A stretch of DNA of 64,000 nucleotides from contig JAHLWS010000073.1 of assembly GCA_019057795.1 (NCBI GenBank), positions 62,001 through 126,000 on the forward strand, in the 5' to 3' direction. This document shows, piece by piece, positions 42,642 through 50,642 of the stretch. Source of the DNA: Promethearchaeota archaeon (GTDB taxonomy: Archaea > Asgardarchaeota > Lokiarchaeia > Sigyniarchaeales > SOKP01). The translations under genes were made by a program, and so were the position numbers. The notes below the pieces were generated by a model, which was not told the origin of the DNA, made no database searches, and saw only the letters and a program-made list of their open reading frames with translations. Every line of letters begins with the position of its first letter. Positions within the stretch are counted from its first letter, which is position 1.

Positions 42642-44096
42642 TCAATCCATGCCTAAGAAAGCGCGCATGCCCGGATATTGCTGTGCCGCCATTTCTTTTG
42701 CAATTTGCTCAGAGTATTGATGCACGATGCCTATAGCTATCAAAAGTCCCGTGCCTGAAGTCAACGCACCTAGCGAATCTGCGAAGAAACTCATTACTGC
42801 GATTATAATGCCGTTTATAATGATCAAAGTTGGAATATATCGCTTTAAAATCCGCTCAATTATTTTGTCCGAACTTCGAAATCCGGGAATCTGCATCCCA
42901 GAATCTATTATTTGCTGGGCTATATCGCGCGGCGCAAGTCCTGAGACTTCGACCCAAATCTTACCGAGCATAATGCACAGAAATATAAATATAATTAGAT
43001 ATATTATTGCTTTGAAGGGGTCAGCTAGTAACTCCAACAATCCTTGAGGAGGGGTAAGGTAATAAAGTAAACACCCTGGTAGTGGGACTAAATAATCACC
43101 ACCTCCCCCCGTTGGAACACTGTCGAATTTACCTATTAAATCAAGGAACCATCTAGTATCGTCATTTCTAAAACCAGAATTAGGTCCAGCAATCATTTGC
43201 CCGAAAAATAGAAAATTGGCGTATAGGGCGTTAACTAAAATAACAGGGATATTTGAAACATATAGTAACTTCATTGGATATTTCCCCTTGAAACCTCTAT
43301 ACCCTTTATAGGCTAACGGAATTTCGACTCTAGTAGACTCGAACCAAATAACTATTAGAAATATGCCTAAAGTCGTAATTCCTCCAAAAATGGAAGGTAG
43401 TCGGTCATGCCTCCAAAACAGTTCAGCTGTATCTATATTAGGATTCGTCAAAGATTGAATGAAAGCAATAACAATTCCTCTTGCTTCATTAGTTTCACCT
43501 ACTCCAATAAAACTAAATAAATTCCAAAATATTTGTCCAGCAACACCCGTAGCGATAAATAAGGAGATTCCGCTTCCAATTCCCCAACCTTTTTGTAGTA
43601 ACTCATCGAGTAAGATAATGACGACTCCAGAAAAAAGTAATTGCAAAAATATAAACGTCATAGCCTGAAGGTCTAACGGTCCAAAAGCACCTCCGATTAT
43701 ATATGCGATGATATTGAACACAGTCAAAAACATTGCGAATACTTTTTGAGAACCGCTAAACATAGCCCGATCGTATGGATCGCTCAAATCAACTTTTATG
43801 ATTTTGGAACCTAAGAGTAATTGCATTATTAATCCTGCCGTTACTATTGGGCCTATACCTAATTCTGTAAGCGTACCTTTCTGACTTGCTAAAATAACTC
43901 TTAACCAATAATAATAATCTGTGGTGGCTTGAGTGGTTACTCCATAAAGCGGAATATTTGACATTATTAAATATATTATTAATGCGAGCCCTGTCCACAT
44001 TAACTTTTCTTTGAAACTTACTTCTCTCTGAGGCTGTTTGATTTCAGGCATTACCCGTACAAAAGGAGAGAAGAATTTGAGGAATTTTCCGGTCAT
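42642..44096 (-). CDS. secY: Protein translocase subunit SecY
   Basis: SecY forms the protein-conducting channel. The 484-residue product has ten hydrophobic segments and archaeal hallmarks: an IPLYGVTT segment with the TM2a plug region, LLQKGWGIGSGISLFIATGVA, VWFESTRVEIPLAYKGYRGFKGKYPMKLLY and YVSNIPVILVNALYANFLFF. The end SEQIAKEMAAQQYPGMRAFLG is in the usual cytosolic tail position. Instead of following uL15, the gene sits in an operon with the ribosomal stalk genes. Confidence 0.95.
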   Translation of the reverse strand: MTGKFLKFFSPFVRVMPEIKQPQREVSFKEKLMWTGLALIIYLIMSNIPLYGVTTQATTDYYYWLRVILASQKGTLTELGIGPIVTAGLIMQLLLGSKIIKVDLSDPYDRAMFSGSQKVFAMFLTVFNIIAYIIGGAFGPLDLQAMTFIFLQLLFSGVVIILLDELLQKGWGIGSGISLFIATGVAGQIFWNLFSFIGVGETNEARGIVIAFIQSLTNPNIDTAELFWRHDRLPSIFGGITTLGIFLIVIWFESTRVEIPLAYKGYRGFKGKYPMKLLYVSNIPVILVNALYANFLFFGQMIAGPNSGFRNDDTRWFLDLIGKFDSVPTGGGGDYLVPLPGCLLYYLTPPQGLLELLADPFKAIIYLIIFIFLCIMLGKIWVEVSGLAPRDIAQQIIDSGMQIPGFRSSDKIIERILKRYIPTLIIINGIIIAVMSFFADSLGALTSGTGLLIAIGIVHQYSEQIAKEMAAQQYPGMRAFLGMD

Positions 44097-44359
44097 AGTT
44101 TATCAGCACAAAACCTTTAGTGAGTATAATCCTTTTTAGTTAAAATAAAAGTTTCTCAGTTTAGAAATGTAACTTAAAAAAAAATGAATTTAAAAAAAAC
44201 TTTTTGATTTAATAAGTTCGTTTAAGCAGATATTTTGTTTCTTTATATAATTCAAAAACATTATCGTTAAAAAATAGTAGAAAAAAAATAATTTAAAAAA
44301 ATTTTGAAATAAATTTTGCTTATACTTTTGCTTTGTTTTGCTGAAGAGTCTTAACCCGT
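44097..44359. other. Intergenic between the P1 gene and secY
   Basis: AT-rich, with T-runs near 44200 and 44290 on the minus-strand sense path. No RNA or ORF is recognised. The gap suggests secY has its own promoter. Confidence 0.3.
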
Positions 44360-44659
44360 TTAAAATAACGAGCCAATTCCCGTAGGTTCTTCCTCAACTT
44401 CTTCTTCCTTTTCCTTCTTCTTTTTCTTGGAGGCTGCTTTTGCAGACACTGAAGAAGCAACCGGAGCGGCCATCACTGGAGCTGCGGCGGCAGAACTGAT
44501 TATTGATTCAATGTCAGCCTCCTTAAGCCCTGCTACTACTTTTGTAAGTTGAGCTTTATCAACAGTTACATCTACAGCTTTTAATATCTTTTCGATGTTT
44601 GCTTCTGTAATTTTCTTATTTGCTTTGTTAAGCAGTAACGCAGCATATATTGATTCCAT
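44360..44659 (-). CDS. rpl12: Ribosomal stalk protein P1 (bL12-like archaeal)
   Basis: P1 forms the flexible stalk that recruits translation factors. The 99-residue product has the N-terminal dimerisation helices (ESIYAALLLNKANKKITEANIEKILKAVDV), an Ala-rich hinge, a charged KKKKKEKEEEVEEE stretch, and a C-terminal GIGSLF that matches the factor-binding motif. It pairs with uL10, whose own end (GIGGLFGN) is similar. Confidence 0.94.
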   Translation of the reverse strand: MESIYAALLLNKANKKITEANIEKILKAVDVTVDKAQLTKVVAGLKEADIESIISSAAAAPVMAAPVASSVSAKAASKKKKKEKEEEVEEEPTGIGSLF

Positions 44660-44732
44660 CTTTTATACCTCTTTTTTTTTATCCAATTATTATTAAAATT
44701 TGTGTTTATTTATTTTATTTAAAAAAATTAAT

Positions 44733-45689
44733 TTAATTACCAAATAAGCCTCCAATTCCAACTTCTTCTTCCTCATCTTCTTCTTTTTTGCCTTCTTCTT
44801 TCTTAGTTGAAACATGTAGGTCTTCTCCAAGTACTATAGCCTTGATAGTGATAGCATTTGATACGGCTTTTCGGATATATTCGTCCCTCATATCGTCAAA
44901 ATAAACAGGTAATTCAAAAAGAATTCCAAGAGCCTCTCGGTGTGCTTTTTGGATTAACGGTTCAATCGTTTCTTTATCGATAATGCCTAGTTCTAAAGCC
45001 AAACTTCGTGCGCCGAAGTACGCAAATGCAAGCTCTTGTTGGAATTGTTCCATATCCATATACAGAATTTCCTCAGGAATTATTTCACCGTCGCTCCACG
45101 CGTAATGGATTTTAATAAGCGATTTAATTGGAGCTACACCTAACTTCTTTAAGACTGCTGCCTGTTTTACGTTAACGTAATCTCCAGCTGAGTGCGTTCG
45201 CGTATCTTCTCTAACCCAAATCGTATCGTTCTGGATTTTGGTTGGAAGCCGGAGCGTCATGTTTAATTCACTGATAACTTGTCCCGTGGGCAATCCTGTG
45301 TCCCCCTCAGTAACCCAAATATCTACTGGCGTTATCTCGTTAGGTTTAGCAGAGACCATCCATTCATTTTCATTAAATATATTCTTTAATTCAAAGATAT
45401 CTATGTTGGTAAAACATAATGCGGATTGTCCTGAAATTTTTTCGGCGAGTTCATCTAAGTTGTCTTTTTTAGAATCGTGTTTATACTGTTCTACGGCTCT
45501 TAGTTGAAGCTTCTTTTTTGACATTCTTATGATTGCTTTCCCTCTTAAGATTTTTCGCATCTCTTGAATTTGCTTGTCGTTTAATTTAGCAACTTCTATT
45601 ACAGCAATGTTTTTATGTTTTTTAAACAAATCAACTAAATGAACAACTTCATCCAATTTCCATTGATGTATTTCTTTTTTTCTGATCAC
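44733..45689 (-). CDS. rpl10: Large ribosomal subunit protein uL10 (P0)
   Basis: uL10 anchors the stalk to 23S rRNA. The archaeal 318-residue form begins IRKKEIHQWKLDEVVHLVDLFKKHKNIAV and contains MRKILRGKAIIRMSKKKL, the P0 insertion domain (PAKIQ-like LPTKIQNDTIWVREDTRTHSAGDYVN), and the C-terminal EEVGIGGLFGN. The start codon is GTG, preceded by a GAGGTG ribosome-binding site that overlaps the end of uL1. Confidence 0.95.
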   Translation of the reverse strand: MIRKKEIHQWKLDEVVHLVDLFKKHKNIAVIEVAKLNDKQIQEMRKILRGKAIIRMSKKKLQLRAVEQYKHDSKKDNLDELAEKISGQSALCFTNIDIFELKNIFNENEWMVSAKPNEITPVDIWVTEGDTGLPTGQVISELNMTLRLPTKIQNDTIWVREDTRTHSAGDYVNVKQAAVLKKLGVAPIKSLIKIHYAWSDGEIIPEEILYMDMEQFQQELAFAYFGARSLALELGIIDKETIEPLIQKAHREALGILFELPVYFDDMRDEYIRKAVSNAITIKAIVLGEDLHVSTKKEEGKKEEDEEEEVGIGGLFGN

Positions 45690-45693
45690 TATT

Positions 45694-46422
45694 TTACACC
45701 TCTATACCCTTCAAAAACTGTTCATCAATTTTTATTGGATGCCCCATTGTAGTTTTTAAAAACATAGATTTAATATTGTTATATTTATGAGGCATCTGAT
45801 CAGCAACGTACTCAACGACAGCTTTCATGTTTTCAAATATTTTATCCTTATCCATAGATTTTTTTCCTACTTTAACTTGAATACTTGGTTGCTTCTTTAA
45901 TTGAATTCGAATAACTTTTAAGTATCTCTCAATTGCCACGTTTAAATCACTCGGATTGGAAATAATACCATATCCACTTGGGAAAGGTTTCGGCATTTTA
46001 CCTAGCGGTCCAAGGAATCTCGCTAAATATCGAGCTACATTTGGCATCATTTTGTCTTCTACTACGAAGAAATTGTATTTCTTTACAAATTTTTTCTTAT
46101 ACTTTTTTTCTTCGTTATTTAGTTTGATTAAACCGTCTTTATCCATTGTTTCGAGCCCAAGATTCTTAGCTTCAAGAAGTATCTCGTCTGACGCAATTAC
46201 GCAGATGTTAGGCCTATCTTTAGTTATTATGTTATTAGGTAGGATTATTTCCTTATCGATCCTCTGCTTAGGGTCCTTGAGGTTAATGTCTTTCAAATTC
46301 ATAATGAGGTCAATTGATTCGTCAAATTTCCTGACTTTATCTTTAAAGCCTTCCTTTTTAATAATCGAATGTTTAATTGCAGCATCTAACGATTTTTTTA
46401 ATAGTTTGTCATCAATTTTCAT
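45694..46422 (-). CDS. rpl1: Large ribosomal subunit protein uL1
   Basis: uL1 forms the mobile L1 stalk and often represses its own mRNA. The 242-residue product has SLDAAIKHSIIKKEGFKDKVRKFDESIDLIMNLKDINLKDPKQRI, then FFVVEDKMMPNVARYLARFLGPLGKMPKPFPSGYG, a hallmark of archaeal uL1. It starts three bases after the uL11 stop codon. Possible autoregulation cannot be seen from the sequence alone. Confidence 0.95.
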   Translation of the reverse strand: MKIDDKLLKKSLDAAIKHSIIKKEGFKDKVRKFDESIDLIMNLKDINLKDPKQRIDKEIILPNNIITKDRPNICVIASDEILLEAKNLGLETMDKDGLIKLNNEEKKYKKKFVKKYNFFVVEDKMMPNVARYLARFLGPLGKMPKPFPSGYGIISNPSDLNVAIERYLKVIRIQLKKQPSIQVKVGKKSMDKDKIFENMKAVVEYVADQMPHKYNNIKSMFLKTTMGHPIKIDEQFLKGIEV

Positions 46423-46425
46423 TTT

Positions 46426-46981
46426 TTACAGCTCCCCCTTTATCATGTCGTCATATTCTCCATTCTCAATCTTTTTCTGAATTACTCGCGGGTCCTCGCC
46501 TTCTATTGTGGCTCCAATTGACAACACTGTCCCTATTACGGTCTTTACAGCAGTTTTGAAGGTTTTATCTAAAAAGATATCTTTTTTAGCGTTAGTAACG
46601 TTAACTACCTGTTCAAGAGTTAAATCTCCAATTTTTTCCTCAGAACTATTCGAACTCCCTTTTTCAGCGCCTAATTCTTTTAAAAGTAGTGAAGCTGTAC
46701 TTGGCGTCTCTACGAATATCTCAAACTGTTTTGTCTCAGGATCGCATTCGATTCTAACGGGTACCGTTAAACCTTTAAAAAGCATGGTTTTTTCGTTAAC
46801 TGCGTCCACTACGTCCTTGATGTTTGCATAGGAAATCGATTCAATTTCCGTTTATGCCAGTAGGACCTACAGCGGGACCTTTACATAAATAAAGCGATTT
46901 GCTTTATGTAATAGGCGGTCCTCCGCTCGCAGATCCCCCTGTAACTAGTGCCTTAACAATGATTTTGTTTGTTTTACTCAT
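46426..46981 (-). CDS. rpl11: Large ribosomal subunit protein uL11, interrupted by two BHB introns
   Basis: uL11 contacts 23S rRNA at the GTPase centre. The ATG at 46981 (after GAGGAAA) opens MSKTNKIIVKALVTGGSASG-GPP and then meets a stop. Removing 46881-46910 and 46824-46851 gives GGPPIGPAVGPTGINIKDVVDAVNEKT, exactly the conserved N-terminal region. The full spliced product is 165 residues, normal for archaea. Exons: 46911-46981 (71 nt), 46852-46880 (29 nt), 46426-46823 (398 nt). Without splicing only the part from about 46809 (MDAVNEKTM) is open. Gene order uL11-uL1-uL10-P1 is standard. Confidence 0.92.
46824..46851 (-). other. Predicted BHB intron 2 in the uL11 gene (28 nt)
   Basis: Exon GCAT pairs with intron ATGC as a perfect 4-bp central helix; both flanking bulges are AAA. 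The inner stem is GGAAAT/ATTTCC. Cutting after the second base of each bulge joins GGC ATA A|AC ATC AAG in frame. Confidence 0.85.
46881..46910 (-). other. Predicted BHB intron 1 in the uL11 gene (30 nt)
   Basis: Exon helix GGACC/GGTCC, central GCCT/ATGT (one wobble and one mismatch), bulges ATT and AAA, and an inner ACATAAAGC/GCTTTATTT stem with one mismatch. Cuts after the second base of each bulge join CCT AT|A GGT in frame (PIG). The intron carries an in-frame stop. Confidence 0.85.
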
Positions 46982-47324
46982 TTTCCTCGTCAAAAATTTT
47001 TATTTAAATTTTATACTCAAAATTAGTGATTTAAAGGCTAAGAAACATAAAAATAACGCATAATCTTTCGACTTTATTCATTCCAATATCTTTTTTATAT
47101 TGAAACCGTATTATTATTACGTTCTAAGTCCTTCAAAAAACTAATTTTGAACTTAGTGTTTTTTAAAAATGAAATGAAATTAAAAAATTTTATGAAAATT
47201 ATTATTTTTTGTTGACATGTATTTATTTATCTAATTAATAATATCATTAATTGAGAAACAAATAGAGTAATTATAGAACTAAATCTATTCAAATTTTAAG
47301 AACATTAAAGGGAAAGGTTGAAAG
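46982..47324. other. Intergenic, divergent promoter region
   Basis: This 343-nt AT-rich gap lies between uL11 (minus) and a longin-type gene (plus). It contains a short ACTAA/TTAGT inverted repeat near 47141-47158 followed by T6. No ORF or structured RNA is recognised. It presumably holds promoters for both directions. Confidence 0.35.
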
Positions 47325-48170
47325 ATGATCCTTTGGATATTAAATAGTGATTCGGGCATTAAATTGTTATATAAATCCTTTTTGAAAACAGACGCTGATG
47401 AGGATATCGTTTCTGGATTCTTAACGGCCTTTCACCATTTCTCTATGGAAGAGTTTCACCAATCACTGGAATCTATAGAAATGGGTGGATTAAGGTGGAT
47501 ATATATATTGGAACCAAAATTCAAATTGCTTTTCGTTGCTGCTGGTATAAAAAGTACTAAAACGGGGATTTTGATGGGTAGACTTAACGTTATAAAAGAG
47601 TCTTTTATAAAAGAATTCAAGCCAGTTTGGATAAAAAAAGGACATAGTTGGAATGGAAATATGAATGTTTATTTACCATTTCTTAAAGTAATTGAAGATT
47701 ATTACGGCCAATGGGAGGAAGTAGAATCAATAAGTCAAGTAGCGGACTTTTTTGATATTTTAGGAGTATTTCAACAAATTTTTATTATTTTGAGAAGTAT
47801 CTTAGAAAATAAAATGTATACCAAATCAAAAAACATAATTTTACAGAAAATAGAAGAAGTATTTAAGAAATTTAGAGAACAAGAGAAATTTAAAAACCAA
47901 CCCGAATTTGAAAATATTACATTTTCAAAAGAGAATTGGTTCAACATAATAGATATCAATTTGTTGAAATGTGAAAAGGAAGTCATTACTACATATTTAA
48001 AGTCTATTCTTTACGAGACCGTTCAAATTTTAAAGGAAGTAAAAGGGAAAAATTTGTGTTTGAAGTATTTTAGTGAAGAAAGAATTTATACCTATATTTT
48101 TAATAATATGGAATTATTGGGAGATTTGGGGTTAGATATGTATTTATTAGAACTGTTTTTGTTAATCTAA
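47325..48170 (+). CDS. Longin-domain protein with helical C-terminal region
   Basis: Residues 1-100 have the longin profile: ILWILNSDSGIKLLYKSF, then DEDIVSGFLTAFHHFSMEEF, GLRWIYILEPKFKLLFVA and RLNVIKESFIKEF. The order strand-strand-helix-strands-helix matches. The remaining 180 residues are mostly helical, with no known motif. Longin domains in eukaryotes occur in SNAREs, adaptor complexes and Rab GEFs, and are frequent in Asgard archaea. A TTG/GAAAGA leader precedes the ATG. Its partner is unknown. Confidence 0.68.
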   Translation: MILWILNSDSGIKLLYKSFLKTDADEDIVSGFLTAFHHFSMEEFHQSLESIEMGGLRWIYILEPKFKLLFVAAGIKSTKTGILMGRLNVIKESFIKEFKPVWIKKGHSWNGNMNVYLPFLKVIEDYYGQWEEVESISQVADFFDILGVFQQIFIILRSILENKMYTKSKNIILQKIEEVFKKFREQEKFKNQPEFENITFSKENWFNIIDINLLKCEKEVITTYLKSILYETVQILKEVKGKNLCLKYFSEERIYTYIFNNMELLGDLGLDMYLLELFLLI

Positions 48171-48210
48171 ATTTAAGTACAAAAGCCTTTATGACTTCTT
48201 TGTATTTAAC

Positions 48211-48414
48211 TTAGAATCTACAACATAAACGACGACCAAAATCGAGATTATGTTTCAGATATTCATTAGATAGTATTTTCATAACTTTTTCATAATCTAG
48301 TTGAGTATTATAATCCTTATTGACCATTTCAGGAATATGTTCAATTTCTATTCCTGGAATACATACTAATCTAAATATCTCTTTCTTTACTTCTTCAGAT
48401 ATATCTTCAGTCAT
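48211..48414 (-). CDS. Small hypothetical protein, 67 residues
   Basis: The short product is acidic at the start and basic at the end (LDFGRRLCCRF). A helix-turn-helix-like pattern appears in VKKEIFRLVCIPGIEIEHIPEMVNKDY. No family is recognised. It is convergent with the longin gene, with a 40-nt gap. Confidence 0.5.
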   Translation of the reverse strand: MTEDISEEVKKEIFRLVCIPGIEIEHIPEMVNKDYNTQLDYEKVMKILSNEYLKHNLDFGRRLCCRF

Positions 48415-48536
48415 ATAATAATAAATATTTTTTTGATTAGAAAAAGATTATCGAAAATTTGCATAATTTAGCTATAAATAATAATAATCTGTATCTTTAG
48501 GAATTTTAAATTTAAATAGAAGTCTAAAATAATTTG

Positions 48537-49214
48537 CTATTTCCGTTCTAAAATAACTTCATGGGTAATGGTACCTATTTTCTCTATAGAAGCTTCCAGG
48601 ATATCTCCCGGTTGTATTGGACCTATTCCGCTTGGAGTGCCCGTTGCGATTATATCTCCTCTTTGCAAAGTAACGAACTTCGATAAATATTCTAAAATTT
48701 GAGGGATTTTAAATAACATATGTTTCGTATTAGAAAATTGTTTGGTTTGCCCGTTAAGCTTTAATTGAATTGTTAGGTTATGTGGGTCCTTAATTTCGCT
48801 GCTTGGAACAATTATTGGTCCTATCGGTCCAAAAGTATCGAAATTTTTGCTTCTATACCATGGTAAATTTATATTTCTATCGCTTTTTTGCATAATTCTC
48901 GCAGTTAAATCCAGAAAAATTGTATATCCTTGGATGTAATCGAAAGCGTTATCAACCGAGATGTTTTTACATGTTTGGAAAATAACAAAAGCTAGTTCCA
49001 CTTCGTGATCTACTCGATTATAAATCTGACTTTCATACAAAATTTTAGGATAAATAATTGGTTTATTATCAGTTACTAGCGTATTAAGTGTTTTAACAAA
49101 AAATACTGGTTCCGTAGGAATTGGAGCATTTGTTTCTCTAATATGATCCAAATAGTTCCGTCCTAGACATACAATTTTGGTTGGATTTATATTACTATTG
49201 CCAATTTTTACCAT
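48537..49214 (-). CDS. Fumarylacetoacetate hydrolase-family enzyme, copy 1
   Basis: FAH-fold enzymes hydrolyse or decarboxylate beta-keto acids such as acylpyruvates. The 225-residue product has CLGRNYLDHIRETNAP near the start, YNRVDHEVELAFVI with the metal-binding EVE, GYTIFLDLTAR, and GDIIATGTPSGIGPIQPGD. It is closely similar to the next gene upstream and arose by duplication. Substrate unknown. Confidence 0.87.
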   Translation of the reverse strand: MVKIGNSNINPTKIVCLGRNYLDHIRETNAPIPTEPVFFVKTLNTLVTDNKPIIYPKILYESQIYNRVDHEVELAFVIFQTCKNISVDNAFDYIQGYTIFLDLTARIMQKSDRNINLPWYRSKNFDTFGPIGPIIVPSSEIKDPHNLTIQLKLNGQTKQFSNTKHMLFKIPQILEYLSKFVTLQRGDIIATGTPSGIGPIQPGDILEASIEKIGTITHEVILERK

Positions 49215-49901
49215 TTAAGTCAACTCCTTCTCTAATACAACTTTATTTGTCAAAGTACCAATTTTTTCGATCGATGCTTCTATCAGATCTCCAGGTTTGA
49301 TTGGTCCTATGCCTGCGGGTGTTCCAGTTGCTATAATATCTCCTGGTTCCATAGTAAAAAATTTTGAAATATTTTCTAAAAGCTCCGGAACTTTAAACAA
49401 CAAATATTTAGTATTCGATAATTGTTTAGTCTCTCCATTTACTTTTAACTCAATTTTGAGATCATGAGGATCTTTAATTTCAGAAAGACTTACAATTCTA
49501 GGGCCAATTGGACCGAAAGTATCTAATGATTTAGAGCGAAACCAAGGTAATTTTGAAACTATATCTTTAGTTTGTATCTTCCGTGCAGTTATATCGTTAA
49601 ATACAGTATAACCTAAAATGTGATCGTAAGCTTGACTTGCACTCACATATTTACATCTATCTTTAACGATAAATGCTAGTTCTACTTCAAAATCAATTCG
49701 ATTGTATTTACGGTTACTAAATATCCAGTTTGGATAAATAATTGGTTCACCATCCCCTATAAGACAATTTAATGTTTTTGGAAAAAGAACGGGTTCTTTT
49801 GGTATTTCTGACTTTGTTTCTTCAATGTGATCCAAATAATTCGTACCAATACATATTATTTTTGTAGGGCTAATCGTCTTTTCTCCAATTTTTATAATAA
49901 T
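49215..49901 (-). CDS. Fumarylacetoacetate hydrolase-family enzyme, copy 2, non-canonical start
   Basis: The core matches copy 1: YNRIDFEVELAFIV, GYTVFNDITAR and GDIIATGTPAGIGPIKPGD. The obvious frame starts at a TTG (49835), but conservation continues upstream as KIGEKTISPTKIICIGTNYLDH, paralleling copy 1. In that frame no ATG, GTG or TTG is found; only ATT at 49901 or 49898 or ATA at 49895 follow a GGAGTGA element. Alternatively the ATG at 49905 would be in frame if the A5 run near 49888-49892 had one base less. The true start is thus uncertain, around 49895-49905. Confidence 0.8.
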   Translation of the reverse strand: MIIKIGEKTISPTKIICIGTNYLDHIEETKSEIPKEPVLFPKTLNCLIGDGEPIIYPNWIFSNRKYNRIDFEVELAFIVKDRCKYVSASQAYDHILGYTVFNDITARKIQTKDIVSKLPWFRSKSLDTFGPIGPRIVSLSEIKDPHDLKIELKVNGETKQLSNTKYLLFKVPELLENISKFFTMEPGDIIATGTPAGIGPIKPGDLIEASIEKIGTLTNKVVLEKELT

Positions 49902-49954
49902 ACATCACTCCTTTAAGTAGTTAGTGCCTTCCGTTAAAAAAAATCGTTTAGTTC

Positions 49955-49977
49955 GTTGTCTTCTAGAACAAGGCAAC
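49955..49977. other. 8-bp hairpin in the divergent FAH/thiW gap
   Basis: GTTGTCTT and AAGGCAAC pair over 8 bp (one T-G wobble) around a 7-nt loop. It lies between two divergent genes and could be an operator. No TPP-riboswitch core was seen for the thiW side. Confidence 0.35.
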
Positions 49978-50077
49978 TATACTTAATTAAATAAGATTTA
50001 AATTTTAAAGATAATTAATTTTCAGATAATAGTAAAAGATTAAATTATAAGTAAAAAATAGTTAAAACAAAGAAAAA

Positions 50078-50611
50078 TTGATTAAAATGACCGAAAAAGA
50101 TGTAATTTTGACATTAAAAATTGCTATGGCAGCTATTTTTATGGCTGTTGGAATTACTTTAAGTTATCTTAATCCATTTGGATATTTTTTCTTGTTCGGT
50201 ACAAAGATAAATCCTTTCGCTCATTTAATAAATGTAATAACGGGAGTTCTAATAGGAGTTACTTTTTCTAGCATTACTGCTTTAGGTATTGCAAGTATAC
50301 GGTTTTCAGCTGGAATTGGAACGATCCATGCTTTTCATGGGGGTGTATCTGGCGCGGTTGTTGTTGGAATCGTATCTCACTTTTTATGGAAAAAAAAACC
50401 AAAGTATGTTGAATATGCCGCATTTACAGAACCAATTGGTACAGTATTCATTGGTGGTACCATAACAGCTTTAATTCAAGGGTTTACACTAGCAAATCTA
50501 CTATTTTTTTGGTGGTTATTTATGCTGAGCTCTGTTGTGGGATCTGTTCTAGGTTTCATAGTTTTAAAAATTCTTAAGCGCTCTGGGTATTCAAGAGATA
50601 GGTTCTACTAA
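50078..50611 (+). CDS. thiW: ThiW-like ECF S component (thiamine precursor transport)
   Basis: ThiW is the substrate-binding membrane subunit for hydroxyethylthiazole uptake in ECF transporters. Motifs include LNPFGYFFLFGTKINPFAHLINVITGVLIG, then IRFSAGIGTIHAFHGGVSGAVVVG, matching the thiW pattern of a G.K..P.qH.iN segment followed by a GT..AFPG segment. Four to five further hydrophobic segments complete the 177 residues. An AAGGG-type leader is absent. No TPP riboswitch is visible upstream. Confidence 0.78.
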   Translation: MIKMTEKDVILTLKIAMAAIFMAVGITLSYLNPFGYFFLFGTKINPFAHLINVITGVLIGVTFSSITALGIASIRFSAGIGTIHAFHGGVSGAVVVGIVSHFLWKKKPKYVEYAAFTEPIGTVFIGGTITALIQGFTLANLLFFWWLFMLSSVVGSVLGFIVLKILKRSGYSRDRFY

Positions 50612-50642
50612 ATACAAAAAAATTTGTTATTCTAAAAAATTT

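Noticed and set aside
42727..43047. Plus-strand ORF of 106 codons inside secY
   Set aside because: The minus-strand SecY frame is unambiguous; the overlap is a shadow frame.
46426..46809. uL11 as an N-terminally truncated gene starting at MDAVNEKTM
   Set aside because: The missing N-terminal region is present upstream in three exact, in-frame pieces separated by BHB-like inserts.
49836..50077. TPP riboswitch upstream of thiW
   Set aside because: The conserved CUGAGA-type core was not found; only a simple 8-bp hairpin is present.
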